Source of the DNA: Bacillota bacterium
GTDB taxonomy: Bacteria; Bacillota_E; Sulfobacillia; Sulfobacillales; JAIMBI01
Direction: 5' to 3'
DNA length: 64,000 bases
Assembly (NCBI GenBank): GCA_021828405.1
Contig: JAKARZ010000005.1
Location: forward strand, 1-64,000
Made by a program: the position numbers and the translations under genes. The notes beneath the pieces were generated by a model. That model worked only from the letters and a program-made list of their open reading frames with translations, was not told the origin of the DNA and searched no databases. Below, piece after piece: positions 9,409 to 18,740 of the stretch (its first letter is position 1; every line of letters begins with the position of its first letter).

Positions 9409-10669
9409 CTACGCACGCGGGTCAGTGGTGACCACGCGACCCATGCAATCGTCGTCAGCAGCAAGACCACCCCGAGGAAGACCCGGCCACAGTCCCAGCC
9501 ACTCGGCCACCCAACCCCCCGCAGCCGCCCCGACCGGGATCGCCCCGTAGGACACCATCCGGTAAAACGCGGTCATCCGCCCCAGCAGGGCGCTGGGCGT
9601 GACGGCTTGACGCACCGCCATCGTAATCACCGACGAGAAGGTGGCGCCGAAATCCATGAAAGCAAACGCGCCCACGAGCAGGGGCAACGCCCACGGTGAC
9701 TGCCGTGGCACGAACGGCACCAGCAGCGCCGCGCCGCACTCCACAACGACCACCGAGAGAAAGCTCGCCCCCCAAGCCGACCCGCTTGGACATCGCGTCA
9801 GAAGCTTTGGCTCCGGCAAACGCGCCGACGGTACCCCCCGCAAGCGTCACGCCAATCAGGAAGGGCGACAGGGCGAGGTCGCGGACTGCATAGACCACGT
9901 ACACCGTCAGTAGCCATTCGTTGAACAGGTTGTAGGACGCCGACACGGGAATGAGCGACCGAAGGGAGCGATGAGACCAGGTGAACCCCACCCCCGCGCG
10001 AAGCTCAGCCCACGGTCGGGTGCCGGGCCGGGAAGGAGCCGCTTCGTCGCGCCTGATGGCACCGAACGCCCAAGTCGCCCCGACAAACCCCAGCCCATTC
10101 AACAAAAGGGTCAGGGGCGCGCTCAGCACTTGCACCAACAGCCCCGCCGCCACGGGCCCGCCAAGCTGCGCGCCGGTGGCGGCGGACTGAAGGCGCTGGT
10201 TGGCCCCCATGAGATCGCCGACCCCCACCAAACTCGGCACATACGCAGGCAGGGCCAGTTCGAACAATACGGCCCCACATCCCAGCATAAACACCAGAGC
10301 CAGCAACAGCACCACGGTGAGATGTCCCGTGTAGGCCAGGTAGACGATGCCCCCCAGTGCCGTGGCGCGCACCGCGTTCCCCGCCATGAGCAGCGGACGC
10401 CGGCGATGACGGTCCACGACGATGCCCACGACGAGACTCAACACCAAGAAAGGCGCCCACTGCAGAGCGTTCAGCATCCCCACGGCCCCAGCCGATGCAT
10501 GGAGGAGGATAGCCGTCAGCGGCAAGGCAAGCGCGGTAACCTGCGTGCCTGCGGCGGTGAGCCCCTGCCCCACCCAGAGCCGACCAAAGTCGCTGGACTC
10601 ATGCGTACGTGTGATCGGATGACATCTCCCGTCCCCAGACCAGGGCCCATCATACCACGCCGTCACCAT
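9409..10669 (-). pseudogene. MFS efflux transporter, frameshifted
   Basis: The first ~300 codons (10669 down to about 9790) encode eight or nine helices of an EntS-like major facilitator (FGRLWVGQGLTAAGTQVTAL, then VVGIVVDRHRRRPLLMAGNA as the loop 2-3 motif). The frame then shifts, and helices continue in a second frame (ASFLSVVVVECGAALLVPF, GRMTAFYRMVSYGAIPVGA) down to about 9490, where another shift occurs near the end. The start is uncertain because the first ~20 codons before FGRLWVGQ look unlike a transporter. It was probably a drug or metabolite exporter. Confidence 0.75.
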
Positions 10670-11086
10670 CGTTATACATATGTCGGTAACGGAGCACCGA
10701 TGCGCTTATGGATGCATTCGGCGCTGACAAATCGAGTTCTTCCGAACACTTGACTCCCTTGTCCGCTCAGAATCACGTCTATTAGCCATTTGATCGTAAC
10801 CACAAGTGTCAAGACCGCGGTCTGGACGGACCGGGAAGTTTCGTTCACAGTGGGGCACACACACGCTGTTGCCCCCTGACTTCCGCGACGAGTCGAACCG
10901 AGCGCCGTGAGTGGAGCCCAGCCCGCACGCGACGACGGCCCGAGGCATGTGGCCAGCCTTGGGAGTCACCGGCGGCTCAGCGCCACCGTTGGGCGCGGGC
11001 TCGTCGCCGACCCCCTCCGCCGTGCCGCGCGCCTCTTTGGTAAACTCAGGTGTAGGCGGCCACAAGCTTGGCGTAGGAGGGATGGC
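10670..11086 (+). other. Upstream region of the thiamine operon
   Basis: This 417-base stretch has no credible gene. It contains a perfect 12-bp palindrome AGACCGCGGTCT (10812-10823), a short hairpin GGGGCA...TGCCCC (10852-10874) and a possible extended -10 (TGG-TAAACT, 11038-11046) before thiD. I looked for a TPP riboswitch (CTGAGA and GAACCTGATC-type elements) and did not find one. The thiD ribosome binding site AGGAGG is at 11075-11080. Confidence 0.4.
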
Positions 11087-11947
11087 ATGCTGAGACTACT
11101 GACGGTGGCCGGGTCGGACTCGGGCGGGGGAGCCGGCATCCAGGCGGATCTCAAAACCTTCACGGCGCTGAGCACCTTCGGCATGAGCGCGGTCACGGCG
11201 GTGACCGCGCAGGACACCCAGGGCGTGTCGGGGGTGTGGGAGCTGCCCCCCGAGGCGGTGAGCGAACAGATTCGAGTGGTGGCCCAAGACCTGGGCGCCG
11301 ACGCCGTGAAGGTGGGCATGCTGGCCAGCGCCCCGCTGGTGGCGGCGGTAGCCGAGGCACTCGCGCGGTACCTGCCCGGATGTCCGCTGGTGGTGGACCC
11401 CGTGATGCAGGCAAAGGGAGGCCACGCGCTCTTGGCCACCGACGCGGTGGCAGAGCTTCGCGGGCGCCTCTTGCCGCTGGCCACGGTTGTGACCCCTAAC
11501 CTGCCGGAAGCCGCCGCGCTGGCAGGATTCGCCGTGGACTCCGTCGCCGACCAGGTGCGCGCCGGCCGCCGGATCCTGCAGGATGGGCCCCGGTGGGCCC
11601 TGGTCAAGGGGGGCCACGGCGCAGGACCTGAAATTGTGGACCACCTGGCCGGCCCTGATCCCATGGACTACCGCCACCCCCGCATCGCCACACCCCACAC
11701 CCACGGCACCGGGTGCACGCTCTCGAGCGCCATTGCGGTGGGATTGGCCCGGGGCTTGTCGGTGCCCCAGGCCGTGGACTTGGCGGAGCGCTACGTGGCC
11801 GAGGCGATTCGCCACGCACCGGGCCTGGGTCATGGGCATGGTCCGCTGAACCACATGTGGGCGATGGCGCTAACGTCCCACACCCTCGCCACCGAAGAAA
11901 CGGCAGGAAACATTGAGGGAGATTTAGAGTCATGGCCTCCCTGCTGA
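11087..11947 (+). CDS. thiD: Hydroxymethylpyrimidine / phosphomethylpyrimidine kinase
   Basis: The 286-residue protein phosphorylates HMP and then HMP-P to HMP-PP for thiamine synthesis. The N-terminus [20 protein letters not shown] is the signature substrate site. [12 protein letters not shown] and [17 protein letters not shown] follow, and [18 protein letters not shown] near residue 205 carries the GTGC anion hole and catalytic Cys of the ribokinase-like fold. The start ATG at 11087 is chosen because AGGAGG lies six bases ahead and homologues begin exactly here. It overlaps thiE by 16 bases, so the two are translationally coupled. The length includes a short C-terminal extension past MWAMAL. 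Confidence 0.96.
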   Translation: MLRLLTVAGSDSGGGAGIQADLKTFTALSTFGMSAVTAVTAQDTQGVSGVWELPPEAVSEQIRVVAQDLGADAVKVGMLASAPLVAAVAEALARYLPGCPLVVDPVMQAKGGHALLATDAVAELRGRLLPLATVVTPNLPEAAALAGFAVDSVADQVRAGRRILQDGPRWALVKGGHGAGPEIVDHLAGPDPMDYRHPRIATPHTHGTGCTLSSAIAVGLARGLSVPQAVDLAERYVAEAIRHAPGLGHGHGPLNHMWAMALTSHTLATEETAGNIEGDLESWPPC

Positions 11948-12585
11948 GGGTCCGCGGCCTTCATGTCCTCATCGACCCCGTCCGCGTGCCGATGCACCGC
12001 CTGGACGCTTTTCTCGCCGACATCGCGGAGGCGGGTGCCCGCGTCGTGCAGGTGCGCGTCAAAGGGTCCCGAGATGCGGGCGGATTGGCTTACACCCAGC
12101 GTGCGGTCGCGCGGGCCCGCGCTCTCGGGTTGGTCAGCATCGTCAACGACCATGTCGACTGGGCACTCGCGGCCGGCGCGGACGGTGTGCATCTGGGCCA
12201 GGGCGACACCCCGCTGGCTGATGCGCGGCGCGCCGGCCCTCCGGACTTTATCCTGGGCGCCTCGGCGGGAACGCCGGGGGAGTTGGAAATCGCCTATCGA
12301 GGCGGCGCAGACTACGTGGGCATCGGGCCTGTTTACGCCACGGCGTCGAAGGCGGACGCCGGGGATCCTATCACGCCGGCCGGCTTGCAGGCCTTGGTCG
12401 CGTGGCTTGAGAACCAGCCGAATCCCCCCCCGGCCATTGCCATCGGCGGCATCCACCCCGACAACGCCTCGGCGGTGTGGCGCACGGGCGTGGCCGGCTT
12501 GGCGGTCATCCAGGCCGTGAGCGGCGCACCCGACCCCAAAGCCGCCGTCCGCGCCCTGGTGGCGGCAGAGACCGACCGGGCCTGA
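11932..12585 (+). CDS. thiE: Thiamine-phosphate synthase
   Basis: The 217-residue TIM-barrel protein joins HMP-PP and thiazole phosphate to thiamine monophosphate. Visible motifs are VVQVRVKGSRD (normally QxRxK), VSIVNDHVDWALAAGADGVH with the conserved ND and GxDGVHLGQ, YVGIGPVYATASKAD and AIGGIHPDN. All are at family positions. It starts inside thiD and is followed after 45 bases by tenA, so the three form one thiamine synthesis and salvage operon. No thiazole-branch genes are in the window. Confidence 0.95.
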   Translation: MASLLRVRGLHVLIDPVRVPMHRLDAFLADIAEAGARVVQVRVKGSRDAGGLAYTQRAVARARALGLVSIVNDHVDWALAAGADGVHLGQGDTPLADARRAGPPDFILGASAGTPGELEIAYRGGADYVGIGPVYATASKADAGDPITPAGLQALVAWLENQPNPPPAIAIGGIHPDNASAVWRTGVAGLAVIQAVSGAPDPKAAVRALVAAETDRA

Positions 12586-12630
12586 TATGGCGGTCGCGCT
12601 GTAGGTATTGTTGTAAAGGGGGGCCTGTTC

Positions 12631-13359
12631 GTGGCGCGATCAAGCGAAACGCCGAGCCTGTGGACGGACCGCTTGGTTCAGCACGCTGCTGACCCATGGG
12701 CGGCGGCGCATCAGCATCCGTTCGTGCACGGCTTGGGCAACCACACCCTGCCGCGCGACCGCTTCACGTACTTTATTGGTCAGGATGCTATGTATCTGCT
12801 GGACTTCTCCCGGGTGTTGGCAATGGCGGCGGCGCGCAGCGAGGTGCGGAGCGATGAACGCCTGTTCCTGCGCCACGCCAACACCGTACACGCCGTGGAA
12901 GCCGCCCTGCATCAAGATTTGGGACCTCGGCTGGGGCTGTCGGCGGACGCACGGGCGGCCAGCCCCCCGGGGCCGGTGACCGTGGCCTACCAGGACCACC
13001 TGGTCCGGGTGGCGTGGACCGAGCCGCTGGCCGTGCTGGTAGCGGCGCTGTTGCCGTGCTACGTGCTGTATCAGGAGGTGGCGCGCGGCATGGTGCCGGG
13101 TGCCCCGGTCCCGGGTGTCTCCGCGTACCGCGAGTGGGTCGACACGTATGCGGGAGACGAGTATGGCCAGGCGGTGGCGGAAATGACCACGATCGCCAAT
13201 CGCCTGGGAGAAGCCCTGAGCCCGGCGGTGGCGGCGCGCGCCGCACGCGCGCACTGGCGGAGTGTGCGCTACGAGTGGCTCTTTTGGGAGCAAGCCTGGA
13301 CCAAGGGAGCGGGTTTCGCGGCGTCTCGCCTGGGTCCCGAGCCCCCGCTGTCGCAGTGA
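12631..13359 (+). CDS. tenA: TenA-family thiaminase II
   Basis: A 242-residue TenA/Thi-4 protein that hydrolyses aminopyrimidine breakdown products of thiamine back to HMP (salvage). The motifs are HPFVHGLGNHTLPRDRFTYF, IGQDAMYLLDFSR (conserved Asp), LPCYVLYQEVARG with the catalytic Cys, and RYEWLFWEQAW with the conserved Glu near the C-terminus. The GTG start has an AAAGGGGGG site upstream. It is third in the thiamine operon, as often seen in Firmicutes. A small CCGCC/GGCGG stem follows the stop, without a T tract. Confidence 0.94.
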   Translation: MARSSETPSLWTDRLVQHAADPWAAAHQHPFVHGLGNHTLPRDRFTYFIGQDAMYLLDFSRVLAMAAARSEVRSDERLFLRHANTVHAVEAALHQDLGPRLGLSADARAASPPGPVTVAYQDHLVRVAWTEPLAVLVAALLPCYVLYQEVARGMVPGAPVPGVSAYREWVDTYAGDEYGQAVAEMTTIANRLGEALSPAVAARAARAHWRSVRYEWLFWEQAWTKGAGFAASRLGPEPPLSQ

Positions 13360-13403
13360 CCCGCCATGAGGGGCGGACAGGCGCTGCCATTGCCGCCAAT
13401 GCT

Positions 13404-14363
13404 TCAGTGGCTCACAAACGCGATATCTCCCCACGAAAGCCCGATCACCTGAATGGGTGCCGAGCTGCCCGACGGGGGATCGATGACGGCAACGTTGAAC
13501 AGCGTCGTCGCGGCTTCGGTGCTATACGACCCGGGAGCCACAAACCCGCTGTAGCCGCTGTTGGCCGCAATCGTGAAATGATAGCCGGAGGACGCCGTGT
13601 ACGTGACATGGCCCTCCACGGCGAAGAATATGACCGCACCGCCGCCCTTCAACCGGAACGCATAGGTCGCATAGGCGGCAGGCACCGCCCCGGACGCGAC
13701 CGTCTGATGTTGCCCCGGTTTCAGGGACGCCCAGAGCTCAGTTGTGAACGGACCCGGCGCAAACGTGGCGGCATCGGTGGCGGGGGCTCCCTCAGACGCA
13801 TCAGCCAGGTCGACCGCATAGCGGGACGCGATGGTGTTCGGCGCGAGCTTCAAGTGCGTGTAGCCGGAAGGCGGCAACAGCACCGCGTAGCCAGCGGCAT
13901 TTACCTGCGGCGTGATGGGTGGCGCCCCCTTGGCGACTTCGGGGGAGTATACCTGCATCCAAGATCCCCCGCTCTTGACGAAGATCATGTACACCCCATG
14001 CGTCATGGCTTCGAACACGCTCGCGTGCTCGGGCACCATCACGGTAACCGGCTGGGTTGAGAGATGGGCAGGAGGCTTGGGGGCCGCGAAGTTGGCCGAT
14101 TTGTCGAATTTCCAGGCGAAGTCGTCGATGAGGACCTGTGGCGCCACCTCCAGCGTGTCCTGGACGGCAGTGTTCCAGGTGGCTTGACCCCCCCACTCCT
14201 TCTCCATGTACGTGTGGACAAGCTGTATGGCCTGCGGGCGCTCTAACCCGGTCACCACCACCTTCTGTGGCCGCGCCGCAGACGTGGAGCCTCCACATCC
14301 AGCGACGAGGAGCAGGGCCACCAAACAGCCTCCGACGGCCGCCCCAACCGTCCTCCGTCTCAC
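13404..14363 (-). CDS. Secreted lipoprotein of unknown function
   Basis: A 319-residue protein. The N-terminus VRRRTVGAAVGGCLVALLLV ends in a lipobox AGC, so it is predicted to be lipid-anchored outside the membrane. The rest is a soluble beta-rich domain (GVYMIFVKSGGSWMQVYSP; GGGAVIFFAVEGHVTYTA) resembling no family I can name with confidence. I chose the GTG at 14363 because AAGAGGTG lies just upstream. An ATG ten codons earlier (MPRNPSRGEP) lacks such a site. It converges with tenA and stands alone. Confidence 0.8.
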   Translation of the reverse strand: MRRRTVGAAVGGCLVALLLVAGCGGSTSAARPQKVVVTGLERPQAIQLVHTYMEKEWGGQATWNTAVQDTLEVAPQVLIDDFAWKFDKSANFAAPKPPAHLSTQPVTVMVPEHASVFEAMTHGVYMIFVKSGGSWMQVYSPEVAKGAPPITPQVNAAGYAVLLPPSGYTHLKLAPNTIASRYAVDLADASEGAPATDAATFAPGPFTTELWASLKPGQHQTVASGAVPAAYATYAFRLKGGGAVIFFAVEGHVTYTASSGYHFTIAANSGYSGFVAPGSYSTEAATTLFNVAVIDPPSGSSAPIQVIGLSWGDIAFVSH

Positions 14364-14787
14364 CGGTTCACCTCTTGAAGGATTTCTTGGCACAATGTTC
14401 TGGTGTTTGTCTCACCCTGTCAAATGCTCGCGTTGATTTGAAGCCAAGAATTCAGTCCTCCTCCGCGAGTTGCGCCGCAACACACGCGGGCCGGTGGAAC
14501 CGCCGCCTAGCCGGAAGTCATGCCGCAAGGCGAGTGGAGTGGAGGCTCCCCGAGCCTCGCAGAGATGGACGCGCAGCAAGGCTCGACGCAAGTGGGTGCG
14601 TCCCTCGGGCCAACTTCCGCGCTCGCCGGGCGAACCGGCCATCGAGGTCGTGTCCGCATAAGCACCCTGTTCTGCACCGGGCCAAGGCGGGAACGTCGGC
14701 CGGTTGTGCCGCAGTCCTCTTCCCTGGGGCGCCGAGCCAGCTGGCCGCCCTTTCGGTGTGAGGCAGCTCGGCGGGGGAGGCCGAGCA
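14364..14787. other. Intergenic, nothing recognised
   Basis: About 424 bases between the galU stop and the lipoprotein start. Open frames here have poor codon character on both strands. I see no RNA gene. The lipoprotein promoter and galU terminator must lie within it but are not obvious. Confidence 0.35.
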
Positions 14788-15687
14788 TTAGAATCTGCCG
14801 CTACTGGCAAGATCTGAAAGATAATGCTTGAGGTCGGGAGCAAAATCGGGACGGTAGAGCCCATACGAGATGACGGCCTTGATGTACCCAAGCTTATCCC
14901 CCACGTCAAACCGCTCCCCCTCGTACGCCACGGCGGTGAGCCGGCCCGCCTTCGCCATGGCGCGCAGCCCGTCGGTCAGCTGAATCTCCCCGCCGGCGCC
15001 GGGGCCGAGGTGCTCCAGTACGTCAAACATGTCGGAGTCCAGGAGATAGCGGCCCATGACCGCCCAGGCCACGTCACCTGATACCTGCGAAACGGCCGGC
15101 TTCTCCACGATGTCGGCCACGGTGAAGGCCGGGCCAACCTTCTCGCCCACAGGCGTCACGATGCCGTAGCGAAACGCCTCAGCGCGGGCGACGGGCATCA
15201 CGGCCACCACCGACCGCCCCGGCACCCAGTGGTCCTCCAGTTGCGCCAGGATGGGCCGCGGCCCCAGCATGACATCGTCGGGCAGCATGACGGCAAAGGG
15301 TTCGTCCCCAACGTGATGGCGGGCCATGAGCACCGCATGGCCGAGCCCCTTGGGCTCGGGCTGCCGGGTATAGTGCATGACGGCCCCGGCCCCGGTCGAC
15401 CGCACCGCCTCAAGCGCCGCCGTCTTGCCCCGCGCCGCCAAGAGCGCCTCCAGGTCGGGCTGGCGGTCAAAGTGGTCGGCCAAGAGCTCCTTGCCCCGGC
15501 TCACTATCACCAGCACGTCATCCATGCCGCTCTGCACCGCATCATCCACGGCCAGTTGAATCACCGGCACGTCGATAAGGGGCAGCAATTCTTTCGGCAG
15601 CGCCTTGGTGGCCGGCAGGAGCCGGGTGCCCATGCCAGCGGCGGGAATCACGGCCTTCCGAATGCGCGGTCCATCGGGTCTTGTCAT
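14788..15687 (-). CDS. galU: UTP-glucose-1-phosphate uridylyltransferase
   Basis: A 299-residue nucleotidyltransferase making UDP-glucose from UTP and glucose-1-phosphate. The N-terminus KAVIPAAGMGTRLLPATKAL with PKELLPLIDVPVIQ is the GalU nucleotide-binding signature. DDVLVIVSRGKELLADHFD and VMLPDDVMLG (metal-binding Asp) follow, then the FVEKP-equivalent DIVEKPAV and YEGERFDVGDKLGYIKA near the end. Length and motif order are standard for bacterial GalU. Its ATG overlaps the manC stop by four bases, so the two are co-translated. It supplies precursors for cell-surface glycans together with manC. Confidence 0.96.
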   Translation of the reverse strand: MTRPDGPRIRKAVIPAAGMGTRLLPATKALPKELLPLIDVPVIQLAVDDAVQSGMDDVLVIVSRGKELLADHFDRQPDLEALLAARGKTAALEAVRSTGAGAVMHYTRQPEPKGLGHAVLMARHHVGDEPFAVMLPDDVMLGPRPILAQLEDHWVPGRSVVAVMPVARAEAFRYGIVTPVGEKVGPAFTVADIVEKPAVSQVSGDVAWAVMGRYLLDSDMFDVLEHLGPGAGGEIQLTDGLRAMAKAGRLTAVAYEGERFDVGDKLGYIKAVISYGLYRPDFAPDLKHYLSDLASSGRF

Positions 15688-16712
15688 GTCAATCGCGCCC
15701 CTTCTTCGGTCTCCTGCAGCTGGTGAACCATCGCCCGGACCGCCTGGGACTCCTCGGGTGGCAGAATGAGCACGGCGTCGGGCGTGCGCACCACCACCAG
15801 GTGCGACAGCGCGATACCCGCGATCAAGGGTCCCTCGTCGCCAATCACGGTAACGTCCTCCACGCGGTCCCAGACCACGCGCTCGGGGGCGCGACCCGCC
15901 AGCAGCCGCGCCACCGCCTGAAAGCTCCCCACATCGTCCCAGCCCACATCTAAGGGCAGCATGTCCACGGCCGTGGCATGCTCCATAATGCCCACGTCAA
16001 ACGACACGGGGTCCAGGGCGGCAAACCGTGCGTCAAAGCCCTCCGAGGCGCCGCCGACTGCCGCCAGCGTCTCGGGCAGCCACCGGCTGAACGCCCTCCA
16101 CACCTGTTCCATCGGCAGAATGAACATGCCGGCATTCCAGTAGTAGCGACCGGAAGCCACCATGGCGCCGGCCAGCTCGCGGCTCGGCTTTTCCACAAAG
16201 GCGGTCACCGGCACGCCGCCCGCCGCCGTCGGGGCGTGGGCCGATGTGTCTGCTTCTATGTACCCAAATCCGGTTTCGGGCCGCGTCGGGCGCACACCCA
16301 GCAGCGTCATACGCTGGCGGCGCTGGGAGGAAGCCATCGCCGCCGACAGCACGTCCCGAAACCCGGCGGGGTCTCCCACGGCATGGTCGGACGGCAGCAC
16401 TACCAAGAGGGCATCGGGGTCCCGCGCACGAATGGCCGCCGCCGCCCACGCGATGGAGGCCGCCGTGTTGCGGCCGACGGGCTCGCCCAGCACCCATGTG
16501 CCCGGCAATTGCTCCTCCACCAGCGCCGTGTACGCCCGGCCCGTCACCACCACCGTGTGCGCCCCGTCGATAAACGGCGCCACCCGGTCTGCCGTCTCCT
16601 GCAGCAGCGTCCGCGGGCCCAGCAGTCGCAAGAACTGCTTGGGCCGCGCGGTGCGCGACAGGGGCCAGAATCGCTCGCCCCGCCCGCCGGCCAAAATCAC
16701 GAGCCAGTTCAC
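15684..16712 (-). CDS. manC: Mannose-1-phosphate guanylyltransferase
   Basis: The 342-residue protein forms GDP-mannose from GTP and mannose-1-phosphate. It opens LVILAGGRGERFWPLSRTAR with PKQFLRLLG, the GMP-family nucleotide-binding loop. Then come VLPSDHAVGDPAGF, TGFGYIEAD, FVEKPSRELA and WNAGMFILP, followed by VGWDDVGSFQA. It lacks the C-terminal isomerase domain of bifunctional ManC/AlgA, so mannose-6-phosphate isomerase must be elsewhere. It is the first gene of the manC-galU pair. Confidence 0.93.
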   Translation of the reverse strand: MNWLVILAGGRGERFWPLSRTARPKQFLRLLGPRTLLQETADRVAPFIDGAHTVVVTGRAYTALVEEQLPGTWVLGEPVGRNTAASIAWAAAAIRARDPDALLVVLPSDHAVGDPAGFRDVLSAAMASSQRRQRMTLLGVRPTRPETGFGYIEADTSAHAPTAAGGVPVTAFVEKPSRELAGAMVASGRYYWNAGMFILPMEQVWRAFSRWLPETLAAVGGASEGFDARFAALDPVSFDVGIMEHATAVDMLPLDVGWDDVGSFQAVARLLAGRAPERVVWDRVEDVTVIGDEGPLIAGIALSHLVVVRTPDAVLILPPEESQAVRAMVHQLQETEEGARLT

Positions 16713-16774
16713 TCGGTCGGCGCACTCCGTCGCGGCACGCCCATCCCCCCTCAGTCCTCAATTTCAGCGATCGC

Positions 16775-17557
16775 CTAGGGTGGCGGCATGGACCCCTTTC
16801 GCCAGTAGCCATCAAAAAGGCGGCCCCCATATGGCGCCAGCGCTTCGTCCACGAGTCCGATGAGCGGCAGCACGTCGCCCTCTCGCGCCTGCGCCGCCGC
16901 CGCCGCCAGGCGGCGGGCGCCTTCCGCATCCCGATCCTCGAGCCGGCGATAGAGCCACTTGCCAGCCCCCGTCCAGCACCGGGCGGCTCTCAGCGAGAAC
17001 TCCGCCAGCAGCAGGAACAGGCGGTCCGCCGTGCACACGCGCTCCCCGTCCGGCCCATGCACGAACCCCAGCCCCTCCAGGTCCTCCGCCAGATCCGTCA
17101 GGAAGTATCGATAGTCGTCCACTTGTTCGGCGGAGAGGGCGGGCGGCCCGCCGGCCAAGAGCGCGCGGGCCTCGGATCGCAGGGTCTGAAGCTCCTCGCG
17201 CCGATCGACCAGTACCCAACCCTCCGCGCAGAGGGTGGGGAGAATCGGCGTACCACTCGCGCAGTCAGCGCAAGCGTAGGCCCGGTATGACTCAGCGGTG
17301 TGCACGAACGCCTCCACGCGAAGTCCCTCGAACACCGACGCGGATCGATAGGGCGCACCGGTGTCGTCGGTGAGCACCAGCACATCGGCGTCCGACGTCG
17401 GTGTGCCGGCGCCCCGCATGAGGCTCCCCCCAAGCACCACCGCCCAGGCGTCGGGAAAGGCGGACTGGACGAGGCGCCTCATCTTGGACGCCACCTCCTC
17501 CGCCGTGAGGACCGGCGGTGGTGTCTGGTCCGATGCATACCCGTGGTCTTTGTTCAT
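16775..17557 (-). CDS. Nucleotidyltransferase-fold protein of unknown target
   Basis: A 260-residue protein. Residues 35-65 hold a minimal nucleotidyltransferase signature (VVLGGSLMRGAGTPTSDADV: G-G-S, then D-x-D), seen in aminoglycoside adenylyltransferases and tRNA-modifying enzymes. The C-terminal ~150 residues are helical (FLLLAEFSLRAARCWTGAGK; WLYRRLEDRDAEGARR) and resemble the HEPN-like half of kanamycin-nucleotidyltransferase-type proteins. No substrate can be assigned. A TATAAT box ends seven bases before the ATG and no Shine-Dalgarno site is present, so the transcript is probably leaderless. Confidence 0.75.
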   Translation of the reverse strand: MNKDHGYASDQTPPPVLTAEEVASKMRRLVQSAFPDAWAVVLGGSLMRGAGTPTSDADVLVLTDDTGAPYRSASVFEGLRVEAFVHTAESYRAYACADCASGTPILPTLCAEGWVLVDRREELQTLRSEARALLAGGPPALSAEQVDDYRYFLTDLAEDLEGLGFVHGPDGERVCTADRLFLLLAEFSLRAARCWTGAGKWLYRRLEDRDAEGARRLAAAAAQAREGDVLPLIGLVDEALAPYGGRLFDGYWRKGSMPPP

Positions 17558-17564
17558 CGAGATA

Positions 17565-17570
17565 ATTATA
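17565..17570 (-). promoter_or_regulatory. -10 box giving a leaderless transcript
   Basis: A perfect TATAAT on the minus strand is followed by seven bases (TATCTCG) and then the ATG of the nucleotidyltransferase gene. Transcription would start at or next to the start codon. Confidence 0.55.
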
Positions 17571-17604
17571 AAGTAACCCGAGGTACCAAGATTTTGGCGC
17601 TGCG

Positions 17605-18672
17605 CTACCGCGGAGGGGAACCCCGACGACGCCCCGGCCAGGCTGTAGGGTTCACCAAGTCGTGCGGGCGCTGTCCGGCCAGCGCCATCAACAGGTTGTC
17701 CACCGCCCGCTCGGCCATGGCGGCCCGCGTTTCCACGGTGGCCGACCCGATGTGGGGGGTCGCGAGCACGCGGGGGTGGGACGCCAGCGGATGCCGTCCG
17801 TTCACGGGCTCGCGGTCAAACACGTCCAACGCAGCCCCGGCCAGCCGCCCGCCGTTGAGCGCCGCGAGCAACGCGTCCTCATCCACCAATCCCCCGCGGG
17901 CGGTGTTCACCAAGAACGCCCCTGGCTTCATCGCGGCCAAAAAACGTTCATCCACCATGCGGCGCGTGTCTGGGGTGAGTGGCACGTGCAGCGTCACAAC
18001 ATCCGCGGCCGCCAAAAACGCTGCGCGCTCGAGCCGGGGGTACCGACCCTGTCCCCGGGACCCCAGCGCCACCACGGCCATGCCAAACGCCGCCGCTCTC
18101 GCGGCGACCTCCTGCCCGATGCGACCCAGCCCCACCACACCCAGCGTTTTGCCGCCGAGCCCGCGACCCAGGAATCCCGTCGGAGACCAATAGCGCCACT
18201 CATCATCCAGCAGCGCCTGGCGCGCGGGCACCACGCCCCGCACCAAGGCCAAAAGGACCGCCCAGGTGAGCTCGGCGGTTGCCTCCGTCAGCACGTCGGG
18301 CGTGTTGGTCACCGCGATGCCCAGGCGGGAGGCGGCAGCTACGTCGATGTTGTCGTAGCCCACGGCCAGGTTGGCCACCACGCGGAGTCGGCGACTGTGC
18401 TCCAGGGCGGCGGACGACACGGGGTCCCCCAGCAGGCATAACAGCCCGTCTTGGCTGGCAAGCTCGCTCATGAGGTTTTCCACCGGGATGGGATACGGAC
18501 CCGGCCACACCGAGAGGTCCGTCCGCTCCGCCAGCCGCGTGAGTGCCCGCCAGTCCACGGGGTGCGTCAGCAACACGCGCATCCCCGGCTGGCGGCGGTC
18601 ACGGGGCAACGCGGCGCCTTCCGCTGGGAAGGCGGCCGGGCTCGCGCCCATCCCCGTCGTGCTCTCTGTCAT
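17605..18672 (-). CDS. D-2-hydroxyacid dehydrogenase, likely glyoxylate reductase
   Basis: A 355-residue NAD(P)-dependent dehydrogenase. Motifs are LRVVANLAVGYDNIDVAAAS, the Rossmann loop TLGVVGLGRIGQEVAARAA, TLHVPLTPDTRRMVD, NTARGGLVDEDALLAALN carrying the substrate Arg, DVFDREP with the catalytic Glu region, and TPHIGSAT with the catalytic His. This is the glyoxylate/hydroxypyruvate reductase subgroup. It lies 69 bases downstream of glcD on the same strand, so it probably handles glyoxylate made by the glycolate oxidase. I place the start at ATG 18672 because a TATAAT ends six bases before it; an upstream in-frame ATG would lie across that promoter. Confidence 0.9.
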   Translation of the reverse strand: MTESTTGMGASPAAFPAEGAALPRDRRQPGMRVLLTHPVDWRALTRLAERTDLSVWPGPYPIPVENLMSELASQDGLLCLLGDPVSSAALEHSRRLRVVANLAVGYDNIDVAAASRLGIAVTNTPDVLTEATAELTWAVLLALVRGVVPARQALLDDEWRYWSPTGFLGRGLGGKTLGVVGLGRIGQEVAARAAAFGMAVVALGSRGQGRYPRLERAAFLAAADVVTLHVPLTPDTRRMVDERFLAAMKPGAFLVNTARGGLVDEDALLAALNGGRLAGAALDVFDREPVNGRHPLASHPRVLATPHIGSATVETRAAMAERAVDNLLMALAGQRPHDLVNPTAWPGRRRGSPPR

Positions 18673-18678
18673 GACGCC

Positions 18679-18684
18679 ATTATA
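18679..18684 (-). promoter_or_regulatory. -10 box giving a leaderless transcript
   Basis: A perfect TATAAT on the minus strand is followed by GGCGTC and then the ATG of the 2-hydroxyacid dehydrogenase. No Shine-Dalgarno sequence fits between them. Confidence 0.6.
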
Positions 18685-18740
18685 GGCATGCCGACCGCGC
18701 CGCCGCTGGCCAAGTCGGCAGCCACCGCGCCACACGGCCG

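Noticed and set aside
10670..11086. TPP riboswitch before thiD-thiE-tenA
   Set aside because: The conserved CTGAGA and ACC...GAACCTGATC elements are not in the leader. The only CTGAGA is inside the first codons of thiD itself.
13360..13403. Terminator hairpin between tenA and the lipoprotein gene
   Set aside because: The CCGCC/GGCGG stem is only five pairs and has no T tract, so rho-independent termination cannot be claimed.
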